NCBI GenBank assembly: GCA_965213905.1
Contig: OZ243922.1
Coordinates: 1,736,001-1,800,000 of the forward strand
Direction: 5' to 3'
DNA length: 64,000 nucleotides
Source of the DNA: SIRX01 sp965213905
GTDB taxonomy: Bacteria; Actinomycetota; Rubrobacteria; Rubrobacterales; Rubrobacteraceae
Made by a program: the position numbers and the translations under genes. The notes under the pieces were generated by a model. It worked only from the letters and a program-made list of their open reading frames with translations. It was not told where the DNA came from and did not search any database. Positions 26,614 through 35,729 of the stretch are shown here, one piece after another; within the stretch, counting starts at the first letter, position 1, and each line of letters begins with the position of its first letter.

Positions 26614-27450
26614 TTGGTGCTGCTGGCGGTTGGCTCGGTGCAACTCGGGGCGGCTATAGCGAAGAGCCTATTCGACGAACTCGGGCCATCGGGTACGGTG
26701 TTTTTGCGGGTTGGTTTTGCGGCGTTGGTTCTGGCCCTGATCTGGCGCCCCAGGATCTCCGGTTACACGCCCCGCGAATATCTGGTGGCGGCGCTTTTCG
26801 GGCTCGCGTTGGCCGGCATGAACTTCTCACTCTACCTCGCGATAGACCGCATACCGCTCGGCGTCGCCGTGACGCTGGAGTTCGTCGGCCCGCTCGGGGT
26901 CGCGGTCGTGGGCTCTCGACGGGGCTTGGATCTCATCTGGGCGCTTTTGGCCGCCGGGGGCATACTCCTGCTCGCGCCGCTGGGTATTTTCGGCGGCGCG
27001 GACCTCGACCCGGTGGGGGTTCTCTTGGCCCTCCTGGCGGGACTTTTCTGGGCCTCGTACATAGTGCTCAGCGCAAAGACCGGAAGCATCTTTCCCGGTG
27101 GGACGGGGCTCGTGATCGCGCTGTGCCTCGGCGCAATAGTCCTCGCCCCGGCCGGCATCGCCGGAGCCGGTTACGCCCTGCTCGACCCGTGGCTGCTTTT
27201 GGCGGGCTTCGGCGTCGCGATGCTCTCCTCTGCTATCCCATATTCTCTGGAGTTGGAGGCTCTCCGCAAGCTCCCCTCCCGGGTCTTCGGCGTGCTGATG
27301 AGCCTGGAGCCCGCCGTGGCGGCGTTGGTCGGTTTTCTAGTCCTCGGTGAACAACTCGGTCTTCGTGCGATAGCGGCGATCCTGCTCGTTACCGTGGCCG
27401 CCGCCGGCGCCTCGCGGTTCGGGGGCGTTCCCCGCAAAGACGCGCGTTGA
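26614..27450 (+). CDS. EamA/RhtA-type exporter
   Basis: This membrane protein of about 278 residues has ten hydrophobic segments in two EamA halves and resembles RhtA-like amino-acid or metabolite exporters (FDELGPSGTVFLRVGFAALVL, EFVGPLGVAVVGSRRGLD). The start is uncertain: TTG 26614 has no clear ribosome site, and the open frame runs back to about 26524 through a Pro/Arg-rich stretch just after GAGGAG. Substrate cannot be told. Confidence 0.85.
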   Translation: MVLLAVGSVQLGAAIAKSLFDELGPSGTVFLRVGFAALVLALIWRPRISGYTPREYLVAALFGLALAGMNFSLYLAIDRIPLGVAVTLEFVGPLGVAVVGSRRGLDLIWALLAAGGILLLAPLGIFGGADLDPVGVLLALLAGLFWASYIVLSAKTGSIFPGGTGLVIALCLGAIVLAPAGIAGAGYALLDPWLLLAGFGVAMLSSAIPYSLELEALRKLPSRVFGVLMSLEPAVAALVGFLVLGEQLGLRAIAAILLVTVAAAGASRFGGVPRKDAR

Positions 27451-27567
27451 AAAGCAGCGGGTGTTCCGGGCGGATAGCAGGGTACACCCGCCGTGGCGGT
27501 TCATGCCGATTCGCGAACGCTAAGATCCGCCCTGGTAGCCGCACACGAGACGTTTTGGGAGGAAGAC

Positions 27568-28365
27568 ATGAGCATCGAGGTTATAGGCGCCGGTCTCGGT
27601 AGGACGGGGACCAAATCGTTGCAGGCCGCGCTCGAGACGCTGGGCTATGGTCCCTGCTACCACATGACCGAGGTGTTCAAGCACCCGGAGCACCTCCCGA
27701 TGTGGGAGGCCGCCACCCGTGGCGAGCCGGTCGAGTGGGAGAGGATCTTCGGAGGTTACCGGGCCACCGTGGACTGGCCCGGAGCCGCCTTCTACGAGCG
27801 CCTTATGGAGGCCTACCCACAAGCAAAAGTAATACTCACGGTCCGCGACCCCGGGCGTTGGTACGAGAGCGTCCGCTCCACCATCTACGACGTCCGGAAA
27901 CCGGCCTCCTCGCCGCTATTCTCACTCGTGGCCCGCTTTATACCCCGCCTGCGTAACATTCGGCGTGCCGCCCTTCTGGTCTCCGAGCTCGTCTGGAAAC
28001 AGACTTTCGGAGACAGGTTCGAGGATCGCAAATACGCTTTGGAAACTTTTAGCCACATCAATCAGCAGGTCAGGGAGCACGTGCCGGAGGATAGGCTTCT
28101 CGTCTACGAGATCTCCGAAGGCTGGCAACCCCTCTGCGACTTTCTCGGCGTTGAGCCTCCTGAGGGTGTTCCCTTCCCGCACCTGAACGACACGAAAAGC
28201 TTCCGCAGGACTACACGGGGCATTCCGGCCCTCGTCACTGCAGTAGGCGTCGTCGTTCTACTCACCGCCTCCGCCACGATTCTCCGCAGGCTACTCTCTA
28301 CCAAAAACTTTCGCAACCGGAGGACCCGGCGCGGAAACCCCGAACCTCTCGAACGCCGTTTATAG
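27568..28365 (+). CDS. Sulfotransferase-family protein with C-terminal membrane helix
   Basis: The 265-residue protein has the PAPS-binding loop GLGRTGTKSLQAAL at its N-terminus and VRDPGRWYESVRSTIY, which fits the 3'-phosphate site, as in the Sulfotransfer_4-like P-loop family. ATG 27568 is preceded by GGGAGGAAG; a longer frame from 27493 is less likely. After about residue 215 there is a single hydrophobic helix (IPALVTAVGVVVLLTASATIL) and a very basic tail, so the enzyme is probably tail-anchored in the membrane. The acceptor is unknown. Confidence 0.82.
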   Translation: MSIEVIGAGLGRTGTKSLQAALETLGYGPCYHMTEVFKHPEHLPMWEAATRGEPVEWERIFGGYRATVDWPGAAFYERLMEAYPQAKVILTVRDPGRWYESVRSTIYDVRKPASSPLFSLVARFIPRLRNIRRAALLVSELVWKQTFGDRFEDRKYALETFSHINQQVREHVPEDRLLVYEISEGWQPLCDFLGVEPPEGVPFPHLNDTKSFRRTTRGIPALVTAVGVVVLLTASATILRRLLSTKNFRNRRTRRGNPEPLERRL

Positions 28366-28671
28366 CCGTCGCCGCGGGGGTAGTATGTTCCTCCCGTGCG
28401 TTTTTAGCATCGCAGCTACGAAGTAGGGCCCGACTAACTTCAAAGCTGAGAACGGTACATTCGCGCCGCCGGTAGTAGAAGACCCGTGGTTAGGTCTTTA
28501 AAGGCCCGGGTCACAGATAAAGGGGGTGGAGTTGCCGAAAGGACCGACGAAGGTAGGGCGAAGCAGGTTGGCCTGCATTCCCTCGTTCCCTTTTTGCTTC
28601 CAGGGCTACGAGGTAGAGGTACACTCCGGCGCGGATCCGAGGGTCCGGGATGAGCTTGTGCGAGGGTCGTC
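28366..28671. other. Intergenic stretch with no clear gene
   Basis: The 306 bases between the sulfotransferase and GT2 genes contain no convincing reading frame. A six-base-pair stem (AAGACC 28479-28484 with GGTCTT 28493-28498) is present. It probably holds the promoter of the GT2 gene, but I cannot place boxes with confidence. Confidence 0.4.
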
Positions 28672-29457
28672 GTGAAGGTGAGCATCGTAGTGCCCACGCT
28701 CAACGAGGAAGGTTATGTAGGCCGGCTGTTAGAGAGCATCTTGCGGCAGACCTTTTCTCCTGAAGAGGTGATCGTGGTTGACGGAGGCTCCCGTGACGGT
28801 ACGGTCCGGGTGGTGGAAGAATATGCCGGGGTGGGCCTCGTTCACGGTGCGCCGCCGGTGGCGGGCCAGCGGAACCTCGGGGCTTACAAAGCCTCGGCCG
28901 AGTCCGACGTACTCCTGTTTCTCGACGCCGACGTCGAGCTGCCGGCGACGTTTCTAGAGAGCTTCGCCGGGGAGTTCTCCCGACGGCGCCTGGCCTGCTG
29001 CGGCTTCCATTACGTACCCCATCACCCAACCTCTGGTGCTAGTCCGGTGACCCGGATGTTCTTTAGGGCCGCGAATGCCGTCTTCCGGGCTTCGCAGGGC
29101 ACCCGCTTCGCCTCGGCCTCGGGCCACGGCATCGCGGTGAACGCTGAAAGTTTTCACCAGGTAGGCGGATTCGACGAGAGCATGCAGTTCGACGACATGG
29201 AGCTTATCCGGAGGCTCGCCAAAAAAGAGTGGGTGGGGATCGTGGGTACGCGGTTGCTCGTCTCGGACCGTCGTTGGCGGAAGTTCGGGGCTTTACGCAT
29301 GGGCGCGATGTACTCGCTGCTATCTCTATCTTTCCTCGTAAACCGCGCCCGGTTGGGGAACCTCTGGGACTACGAGTGGGGCCAGTTCCCCGCGCCGGAC
29401 ACTACCCAACACGCCCCCGAGAAAAAAAGGAAAGGCGAAGGGCACCGGCACGGGTGA
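28672..29457 (+). CDS. Family 2 glycosyltransferase
   Basis: The 261-residue GT-A fold enzyme begins VSIVVPTLNEEGYVGRLLES and has VDGGSRDGT and the metal/nucleotide-binding LFLDADVELP, all typical of GT2. Later GGFDESMQFDDMELIRRL is the acceptor/base region. A hydrophobic stretch near residues 215-235 may touch the membrane, and the tail is charged. The start is GTG 28672 after CGAGGG. Donor and acceptor sugars are unknown; a lipid or wall glycan is possible. Confidence 0.88.
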   Translation: MKVSIVVPTLNEEGYVGRLLESILRQTFSPEEVIVVDGGSRDGTVRVVEEYAGVGLVHGAPPVAGQRNLGAYKASAESDVLLFLDADVELPATFLESFAGEFSRRRLACCGFHYVPHHPTSGASPVTRMFFRAANAVFRASQGTRFASASGHGIAVNAESFHQVGGFDESMQFDDMELIRRLAKKEWVGIVGTRLLVSDRRWRKFGALRMGAMYSLLSLSFLVNRARLGNLWDYEWGQFPAPDTTQHAPEKKRKGEGHRHG

Positions 29458-29511
29458 GAAAGGTGGTCTACGGTCTTTTGGCGACCCGGATTGCTCTGAC
29501 GGGACCCTGGT

Positions 29512-29874
29512 TCAGAGCAACGATGAGATCAGCCAGTACGAGCTTATTCCTACTACCACCGTCAGCCCCAGGTTTCTCCAGAGAACCGCGGAGACCAGGG
29601 CCGGTGTTAGCGCGAAAAGGCTGCGGGCCAACTGTAGGCCGAACTCGGCTTCGCCCGGTTGCGGGAGTATCGAGGTAACCAGGAGGGCGGCGACTATGGA
29701 CGGGCCGATCAACCCCAGCATCCTCAGGCTTCCGCTATCGGAGGCCGGGGAACCCTGCGGGGCCTCATCTTCCCGGTCTTTAAGGCGTTGGGCTACGAGA
29801 AACGGCACGAACCGGATCAGGTACGTCGCGAGCCCGATCACGCCGCACAACACGAGTATCTCCGGGCGGATCAT
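29512..29874 (-). CDS. azlD: AzlD-type branched-chain amino acid export subunit
   Basis: The 120-residue protein has four hydrophobic segments (ILVLCGVIGLATYLIRFVPF, LIGPSIVAALLVTSILP, ALTPALVSAVLWR, LTVVVGISSYWLISSLL) and the family's Leu/Arg-rich first helix. AzlD partners with AzlC in exporting branched-chain amino acids or analogues. ATG 29874 overlaps the azlC stop as ATGA. A much longer frame exists upstream but is a shadow of azlC. Confidence 0.88.
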   Translation of the reverse strand: MIRPEILVLCGVIGLATYLIRFVPFLVAQRLKDREDEAPQGSPASDSGSLRMLGLIGPSIVAALLVTSILPQPGEAEFGLQLARSLFALTPALVSAVLWRNLGLTVVVGISSYWLISSLL

Positions 29875-30635
29875 GGCCCGCCACCCGCCACGCCCCGCGA
29901 AGTTGCCACGACCCCGAAAACCGGCGCGAGGATTCCCGCCGCGAGGATGCCCAGGCTGGTGAAGCCGAGCGAGTGCAGGCCCGCGGAGATAATGGCGGCG
30001 AAGAGTACCGCCGCCGGCGCCCCGCGCGGTTTGCCGGCCCCGCCCAGCATAGAGACCAGCAGGGCCACGAAGAGCGCCGGCAAAGCGAAACCCAGGGCGG
30101 GGGCCAGCGACGGCACGGCCTCCAGGAGCGTCGCCCCTCCCGAAGCACCCGCCAACGTACCCGCGAGCCACGAGGCGTAGAGCCCGCCTTCCAGGGCCAT
30201 CAGCCAGCCGATGCCGGCGCCTTTGCGCGGCAACGCCCCGGCGGCGACGGCGAACACCTCGTCCGTGAGCACCAGGGACCCAACGGCGGTTCGGGTGGTG
30301 CCGAAGTGTTTCAAGTAAGGGGCTATGGTCGGCCCGTAGAGCAGGTGCCGCAGGTTCAGGAAGATGGCGGTCAGGGCGGCCGTCAAAGCAGAAGCCCCGG
30401 CGTCGAGGAGCCCGACCAGGGCAAACTGGCTGGCGCCGGCGATGATTATGCCGGAGACCAGCAGGGCCTCCGGGGCGCTCAGCCCCGCCTGCGTGGAGAT
30501 CACACCAAACGCCACCCCGGCCGGAAAGACCCCGACCATGAGCGCCAGCGCCGTCCGAAGCCCCTCGGTCCATCCCCGGAGGCCCTGATCTCCTTCTCCA
30601 CCGCGATGTGTTTCGCTATGCTTTCGCCCGGCCAC
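29871..30635 (-). CDS. azlC: AzlC-type branched-chain amino acid exporter
   Basis: The 254-residue membrane protein has about eight hydrophobic stretches and the AzlC signatures GVFPAGVAFGVIS, GASQFALVGLLDAG and NLRHLLYGPTIAPYL. It should form the main export channel with AzlD for branched-chain amino acids. The start is GTG 30635 without a strong ribosome site; a slightly shorter start is possible. The window also carries the ilv and leu synthesis genes about 30 kb away, but no direct link is visible. Confidence 0.88.
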   Translation of the reverse strand: MAGRKHSETHRGGEGDQGLRGWTEGLRTALALMVGVFPAGVAFGVISTQAGLSAPEALLVSGIIIAGASQFALVGLLDAGASALTAALTAIFLNLRHLLYGPTIAPYLKHFGTTRTAVGSLVLTDEVFAVAAGALPRKGAGIGWLMALEGGLYASWLAGTLAGASGGATLLEAVPSLAPALGFALPALFVALLVSMLGGAGKPRGAPAAVLFAAIISAGLHSLGFTSLGILAAGILAPVFGVVATSRGVAGGGP

Positions 30636-30822
30636 GTCTAAAATCCCGCCTTACCGCGTGAACAGGAACTTCGTAAACTGTACGGTTTTCGAAAGAAACT
30701 TTTTTGTACGTTGTTGCCCCGCTAGAAACCGGCGTCCCGCGCGTACCGCCCGCACGTACCGCCCGCGCGTCACGCCCTCCAGGATCGGGGACTTGTCCCT
30801 TTCTACCGGCGGGCGACCATCA

Positions 30823-32565
30823 CTACTTCCGCCACTCACGAGATACCACTACCTCCACCTCGACCGGCACCTTCTTCAAGAGTTTCTCCCCGGCCTGCAC
30901 CATCGCCCGCCGCATCCGGCCCGAAACTTCCTCTGCCAACCCCCCGGCGCACTCGACCACGAACTCGTCGTGAATAGAGTTTATGAGGCTGGCGTCCAGG
31001 CCGTCCAACTCCCTGCGGATGTAAGCGAGGGCGAGCTTGGCGATGTCGGCCGAACTGCCCTGGATGGGATAGTTCATCGCCTCCCGCCGCATGGCACCTT
31101 TGTCATCCACGCCGGAGTTGCGGCCAAACTTGCGGACCCGGCCCGCCAGCGTCCGCAGCGTCCGGTCTCTCGACGCTTTGTTCGCCGTGCTCTGCAAAAA
31201 GCGCTGCACTTTGGGGTAGTTGGTGAAGTATTCGTCTATAAGTTGGCGTCCCCGTACCTCGTCCGTGCCGAGCTGGGCGGAGAGGCTTTTCGCGCCGCGG
31301 CCGTACATGAGGCCGAAGTTGATCCTCTTGGCCGCCGAACGCTGGTCTTTACTAACCTCCCCTGTTTTCACCCCGTACATCGTCGCCGCCGTTACCCGGT
31401 GCAGGTCATCCCCCTCCCGGAAAGCCCGCACAAACTCCGGGTCATCCGAAACTTCCGCCAGTATCCGCAGCTCTATCTGCGAGTAATCGGCGATTACGAG
31501 CACGTTGTTTCGCTCTGCTACGAAACAACTGCGGAATTCGTCTTCGTGCGGTATCTGTTGCACGTTCGGGTTCGTGCAGGCGAGGCGGCCGGTCGGGACG
31601 CGGCACTGGAGAAAGTTGGCGTGGATGCGGCCGGTTTTAGGGTGGATGTAGTTTTCGTAGGTTTCGAGGTAGGTGCCGAGTTTCTTCTGGAGCTCGCGGT
31701 ATCGGAGGAGATCTTTTGCGGCGGGATGTTCTACTTTGAGCAGGGTCCAGACTTTGGTGTCGGGGAGCTCCACGCCGAGCGAGCGGAAGGCGTCGGTGAT
31801 CTGCTGCGGGCTGTTGAGGTTTAGCCGGGGTCCCAACCCTTCGAGCGGGAGCATGCCGTCCGGCTCGGGAAAGTGCGCGTCGAGCTCCTCGGCCGCCCGG
31901 TCGCGGCGGTCGCGGACGGTCTCTGTGAGCGCCCGCCACCTTTCTACGTCCAGCTTTAAGCCGGCGAGTTCCATCTCGGCCAGGGCGGCGACGGCGCCGA
32001 ACTCTATCTTCGCCACCGACGTGAGTCGCTCGTCTTCGAGGGCTTGGGCGAGACGTTCGCGCAAGGGGAGCAGTACCTCCGCATCGCGGGCGGCGTACTC
32101 GATCTGGCGCCCGCTAAGTTCTCCGGACCAGTCCTCTAACTGGGCGGACTTGTCTAGTTCCTCATCCAGGTAACGCTCCGCCACGGCCGTGAGCGCGTAA
32201 GATGCGCCCTGTTCCCCGCCGTCCAAGAGTTGTGCCGCGAGCATCGTGTCGAAGATGGGCCGGACCCGGACGTCGTGCTCCGCAAAGAGAAACTGGCAGT
32301 CGAACTTGGCGTTGTGAAAAACTTTCGGCGGCCCGTCTTGCAGCACTCCCACGAGTGGGGAGAGGTCTTGGGCCTCGAACGTGTCTATGACGAAGGCCTC
32401 GCCGGGGGTGGCGAGCTGGAGCAGACGCATGCGGCCGTCGCGGGGGTTCAGGCCGGTGGTCTCCGTGTCCACGCCGATGGCTTCGGCGTTTTTCAAGGTC
32501 TCCGTTATTCCGAGGAGTTCCTCTTTATCTTTGATTAGCCGGTATTGGGATGTACGGTCCGTCAC
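30823..32565 (-). CDS. polA: Family A DNA polymerase with 3'-5' exonuclease, no 5' nuclease domain
   Basis: The 580-residue protein has a proofreading exonuclease (DTETTGLNP, HNAKFDCQFL, YAARDAEVL) joined to a Pol I domain with motif A (DYSQIELRILAE), motif B (RSAAKRINFGLMYG) and motif C (IHDEFVVE). All catalytic residues look intact. The usual N-terminal 5' nuclease of about 290 residues is absent, and the upstream DNA holds a divergent gene instead. I prefer GTG 32565 because it lies six bases after a TAGAAT -10 box (leaderless); TTG 32571 is the alternative. It may be the main Pol I with a separate flap nuclease, or a second polymerase. Confidence 0.92.
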   Translation of the reverse strand: MTDRTSQYRLIKDKEELLGITETLKNAEAIGVDTETTGLNPRDGRMRLLQLATPGEAFVIDTFEAQDLSPLVGVLQDGPPKVFHNAKFDCQFLFAEHDVRVRPIFDTMLAAQLLDGGEQGASYALTAVAERYLDEELDKSAQLEDWSGELSGRQIEYAARDAEVLLPLRERLAQALEDERLTSVAKIEFGAVAALAEMELAGLKLDVERWRALTETVRDRRDRAAEELDAHFPEPDGMLPLEGLGPRLNLNSPQQITDAFRSLGVELPDTKVWTLLKVEHPAAKDLLRYRELQKKLGTYLETYENYIHPKTGRIHANFLQCRVPTGRLACTNPNVQQIPHEDEFRSCFVAERNNVLVIADYSQIELRILAEVSDDPEFVRAFREGDDLHRVTAATMYGVKTGEVSKDQRSAAKRINFGLMYGRGAKSLSAQLGTDEVRGRQLIDEYFTNYPKVQRFLQSTANKASRDRTLRTLAGRVRKFGRNSGVDDKGAMRREAMNYPIQGSSADIAKLALAYIRRELDGLDASLINSIHDEFVVECAGGLAEEVSGRMRRAMVQAGEKLLKKVPVEVEVVVSREWRK

Positions 32566-32571
32566 GCCCAA

Positions 32572-32622
32572 ATTCTATCAGGATAACGCGCTTACACCCG
32601 TACTTTACGCGTGGGGTACACT
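32572..32622. promoter_or_regulatory. Divergent leaderless promoters of polA and the M50 protease
   Basis: On the minus strand TAGAAT (32577-32572) is followed by six bases and the polA GTG. On the plus strand TACACT (32617-32622) is followed by seven bases and ATG 32630. Both genes would then lack a 5' untranslated region. No clear -35 boxes are seen. Confidence 0.5.
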
Positions 32623-32629
32623 CTAAGAA

Positions 32630-33748
32630 ATGGGAAATTCTTTCAAGATAGGCCGCGCTTTCAACATAGACGTAAAGGTCCACTGGACGTTTCTGCTGCT
32701 GCTGGCTTTCTTCGCCTACCTCAGCTACGCCAACACCCAGAGCTTGGTGAACGCCCTGATCACGATAGGCATAGTCGTGGCGCTTTTTTTGTGCGTGGTG
32801 GCGCACGAGTATGGACACTCCCTGGTGGCCCAGAGGATGGGCATAGAGGTGCAGGACATAACGCTTTTGCCCATCGGGGGTCTCGCCCGGATGAAGTCCA
32901 TGCCGGAGAGGCCCATAGACGAGGTAAAGGTTGCCGTCGCGGGGCCGCTGGTAAACGTGGTTTTGGCCCCGATCTTCGTCGCGCTGGCGTTCCTGTTCGG
33001 GTTCGATCTCTCTACGCTCTCTAACGTACTCGAAGCCCAGGACTCCGTCGGCAACGTGCTGTTGTATCTCGGGGCGATCAACGTATTCCTCGTGGTTTTC
33101 AACATGATCCCCGCTTTCCCGATGGACGGCGGACGGGTGTTGCGGGGCCTGCTCGCCACCCGCTTCGGGGCCATGCGGGCGACGAGCATAGCGTCCGGCA
33201 TCGGGCAGTTCTTCGCGCTGGCGTTCTTCGTGGTGGGCTTGGCGACGGGACAAATTCTTCTGGCCCTGATCTCGGTCTTCATATTTTTCGGCGCCAACGG
33301 CGAGAACCAGATGGTGCGCCAGCGTGAGACGATGCGCGGGTTGACCGTCGCGGACGTAATGGGGACCAAGCGCCGCACCGAGACCGTTACCCCGTACCAC
33401 AACTTCGGGCAGGTCTTCGACGCGGTGATCCACGGTTACCAGGAAGATTTTCCGGTGGTTGACGAAGAAGGAAACATCGTCGGCATGATCACGCGCAACG
33501 AGATCCGGGACGCCGCCCACTCCCCGGATAAGTTCTCCAGCGTCCGGGACCTTATGAAGACGGAGTTCCCGACCATCTCCCCCGACGCCGACCTTTTTAA
33601 GGACGGCCACCGCATTTTGCAGGAGAACAACATCCGGGCCGTCCCCGTAATAAAACAGGACAACCTCGTCGGAATGCTAACCATAGACGACGTAGGCCAA
33701 GCGAGCCTCCTGCGCGACCTCCGCAAGCAGCAGTACGGGGGGAGATAG
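32630..33748 (+). CDS. M50 site-2-protease-like membrane protease with CBS pair
   Basis: The 372-residue protein has about six membrane segments with H59EYGH63 and FNMIPAFPMDGGRVLRG, the zinc ligands of the M50 family, so it should cut proteins within or near the membrane. Residues about 235-372 form two CBS domains (FPVVDEEGNIVGMITRNE; AVPVIKQDNLVGMLTIDDV) that may sense adenylates. It starts without a ribosome site seven bases after a -10 box. BtuF-like gene follows two bases later on the same strand. The substrate is unknown; anti-sigma factors are common targets of relatives. Confidence 0.9.
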   Translation: MGNSFKIGRAFNIDVKVHWTFLLLLAFFAYLSYANTQSLVNALITIGIVVALFLCVVAHEYGHSLVAQRMGIEVQDITLLPIGGLARMKSMPERPIDEVKVAVAGPLVNVVLAPIFVALAFLFGFDLSTLSNVLEAQDSVGNVLLYLGAINVFLVVFNMIPAFPMDGGRVLRGLLATRFGAMRATSIASGIGQFFALAFFVVGLATGQILLALISVFIFFGANGENQMVRQRETMRGLTVADVMGTKRRTETVTPYHNFGQVFDAVIHGYQEDFPVVDEEGNIVGMITRNEIRDAAHSPDKFSSVRDLMKTEFPTISPDADLFKDGHRILQENNIRAVPVIKQDNLVGMLTIDDVGQASLLRDLRKQQYGGR

Positions 33749-33750
33749 AC

Positions 33751-34689
33751 TTGCGCGTAGTCTCCTTACTCCCGAGCGCCACCGAGATGGTTCATTTCGC
33801 CGGGGCCGGAGACTCCCTGGTCGGCGTAACCCACGAGTGCGACTATCCGCCCGGCGTAGAGAAACTGCCGCACCTCACCAGCTCTCTCATGGACGGAGAA
33901 AACATGAGCAGCGCCGAGATAGACGCCGCCGTAAACCGAAACCTGACGGACGGCGACAGCATCTACGCCCTAGACGCGGAGCTACTAAACGATCTCGCCC
34001 CAGACCTCATCGTCACGCAAGGACTCTGCGAGGTTTGCTCCGTATCTTTGAACCTCGTCGAGCGCGTGGCAAAAGGGTTGGACGCCGAGCCGGAGGTGTT
34101 CTCCACGGACCCTACCTCTATCCGCGAGGTCCTCGACGACACCGTGGCGGTGGGCGAGTTGGTCGGAAGGGGCGGAGAGGTTCGCCGAAAAGTCGCCGCC
34201 CTGAAAGAAAAGCTGACCCGGATCGAGGGATCCGTCCTCGGGCCCGAAAGGCCCCGCGTCGGGTGCATCGAGTGGCTGGACCCGCCGTTCTCGGCCGGCC
34301 ATTGGGTGCCGGAGATGGTGCGTCTGGCGGGCGGTGAAGAATTGTTTGCCGGTCCCGGCGAACGTTCCACGCGCCTCTCTTGGGAGAAGGTCTTCGAGGC
34401 CGACCCGGACGTACTCGTGATGATGCCCTGCGGTTTCGACGCGAACCGGGCGCTGCACGAAGCCCGGCACTTGCCCGCCCTTGAGGGTTGGCAGGAGCTT
34501 ACGGCGGTCGAGAACAATCGGGTGTGGGTGGTGGACGCGAATTCGTACTTCAGCCGTCCTGCGCCCCGGCTCGTAAACGGTGTGGAGATATTGGCCCGAA
34601 TATTGCACCCCGAAGCGTTCGCCGGGGACCTAAAAACGGCGGAGGCTATCCGGTTTAAACCGGACCCCCTGCCCGTACCCGCAGAATAA
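33751..34689 (+). CDS. BtuF-like cobalamin-binding protein, cytoplasmic form
   Basis: The 312-residue protein matches the periplasmic-binding helical-backbone fold of BtuF (RVVSLLPSATEMVHFAGAGDSLVGVTHECDYP; APDLIVTQGLCEVCSVS; VEILARILHPEAF). It lacks a signal peptide or lipobox, so it acts in the cytoplasm or has a role other than ABC uptake, as seen in other signal-less members. TTG 33751 has GGGGGGAGA ahead and lies two bases after the protease stop. No btuCD genes are next to it. Ligand is unproven. Confidence 0.8.
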   Translation: MRVVSLLPSATEMVHFAGAGDSLVGVTHECDYPPGVEKLPHLTSSLMDGENMSSAEIDAAVNRNLTDGDSIYALDAELLNDLAPDLIVTQGLCEVCSVSLNLVERVAKGLDAEPEVFSTDPTSIREVLDDTVAVGELVGRGGEVRRKVAALKEKLTRIEGSVLGPERPRVGCIEWLDPPFSAGHWVPEMVRLAGGEELFAGPGERSTRLSWEKVFEADPDVLVMMPCGFDANRALHEARHLPALEGWQELTAVENNRVWVVDANSYFSRPAPRLVNGVEILARILHPEAFAGDLKTAEAIRFKPDPLPVPAE

Positions 34690-34811
34690 ACCTGTATGGC
34701 GGTTTGTCCGGATAGATCGCCTTTTCTACCGGGCTCCTAACACATTTTTACCGGGCCTCTACCGGTAGACTCAGCCGGAAACGAAATGTACAAGAAATCG
34801 GGGGTCGCTTT

Positions 34812-35729
34812 ATGGACGTTTTGGTGATCGGGGCCACAGGATACGTGGGAACCGCTATCTCAGAGGCGCTCGTGGGCACCGGGCACGAAGTAACCGGGCT
34901 GGCGAGGTCCGAAAACTCGGCGGAGAAGTTGGGGAACCTGGGATCGAAAACCTTGATGGGCGACCTCCGCGAACCGGAGAGCTTCGCCGAAGCTGTTCGG
35001 GAGGCCGAGGCCGTGGTGTACGCCGCGGCCCCGGAGGGTTCCGACGCCGCCGAAGTGGACCGGGGCGCCGTCGAGGCGATACTCGGCGGGCTCCGCGGTA
35101 CGGGGCGGACTTTTGTCTACACCAGCGGGGGCTGGGTGATCGGGAGCACGGATGGAGAAGTGGCCGACGAGGATAGCCCCGCTGACCCGCCGCCGGGCAT
35201 GGAGTGGAGGCCGGATGTCGAGGAGCTGGTGCTGGATGCGGCCGAAGATCTGGATGTCCGAACCTTCGTGGTTCGCCCGGCCCTCGTTTACGGCGCCGAT
35301 GGTGACGCCGATGGCGGGGTCGTCGGCGAGCTGGTCGGGTGGGCCGCGGACTACGGGAAAGCCCGCTACGTGAAACCTCCGGAGAAAGAATGCTTCTGGA
35401 CGCTCATCCACCGAGAGGATCTCGGGGGTTTCTACCTCCGTCTCTTGGAGGAACGGGACGTGTCTGGGGGAAGGCTGCTCCTTGCCGCCGGCAGCGATCC
35501 ACTACCCACCCGCGAGGTTGCGGCCGCCGCCGGGAGGGCGGCCGGGGTGGGGGAGGATGTCGAAGAGTGGCCCCTGCAAAAAGCCCGCGAGGAACTCGGC
35601 ACCTACGCCGACTCCTTGGCCCTGAGCCAGAAACTCTCCGGCGCGCGGGCGAAAAAACTGCTCGGCTGGGAGCCTGCCGCGCCTTCTGTGTTCGAGGAGT
35701 TGGGACGCGGCACCTACGGCGACGGTTGA
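34812..35729 (+). CDS. NAD(P)-dependent epimerase/dehydratase-like protein
   Basis: The 305-residue short-chain-type protein begins VLVIGATGYVGTAISEAL, the dinucleotide-binding loop of extended or atypical SDRs, and has a VYTSGGWVIG strand and RPALVYGADGD. It resembles NAD-dependent epimerase/dehydratase-like and NmrA-like proteins. The exact reaction is unknown. A TAGACT box at about 34766 could be its -10. Its last 16 bases overlap the end of the convergent PIG-L gene. Confidence 0.82.
   Translation: MDVLVIGATGYVGTAISEALVGTGHEVTGLARSENSAEKLGNLGSKTLMGDLREPESFAEAVREAEAVVYAAAPEGSDAAEVDRGAVEAILGGLRGTGRTFVYTSGGWVIGSTDGEVADEDSPADPPPGMEWRPDVEELVLDAAEDLDVRTFVVRPALVYGADGDADGGVVGELVGWAADYGKARYVKPPEKECFWTLIHREDLGGFYLRLLEERDVSGGRLLLAAGSDPLPTREVAAAAGRAAGVGEDVEEWPLQKAREELGTYADSLALSQKLSGARAKKLLGWEPAAPSVFEELGRGTYGDG

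Noticed and set aside
29875..30573. Long minus-strand frame upstream of azlD
   Set aside because: It lies over azlC in another frame, is Gly/Arg-rich and lacks family features; only its end from ATG 29874 is azlD.
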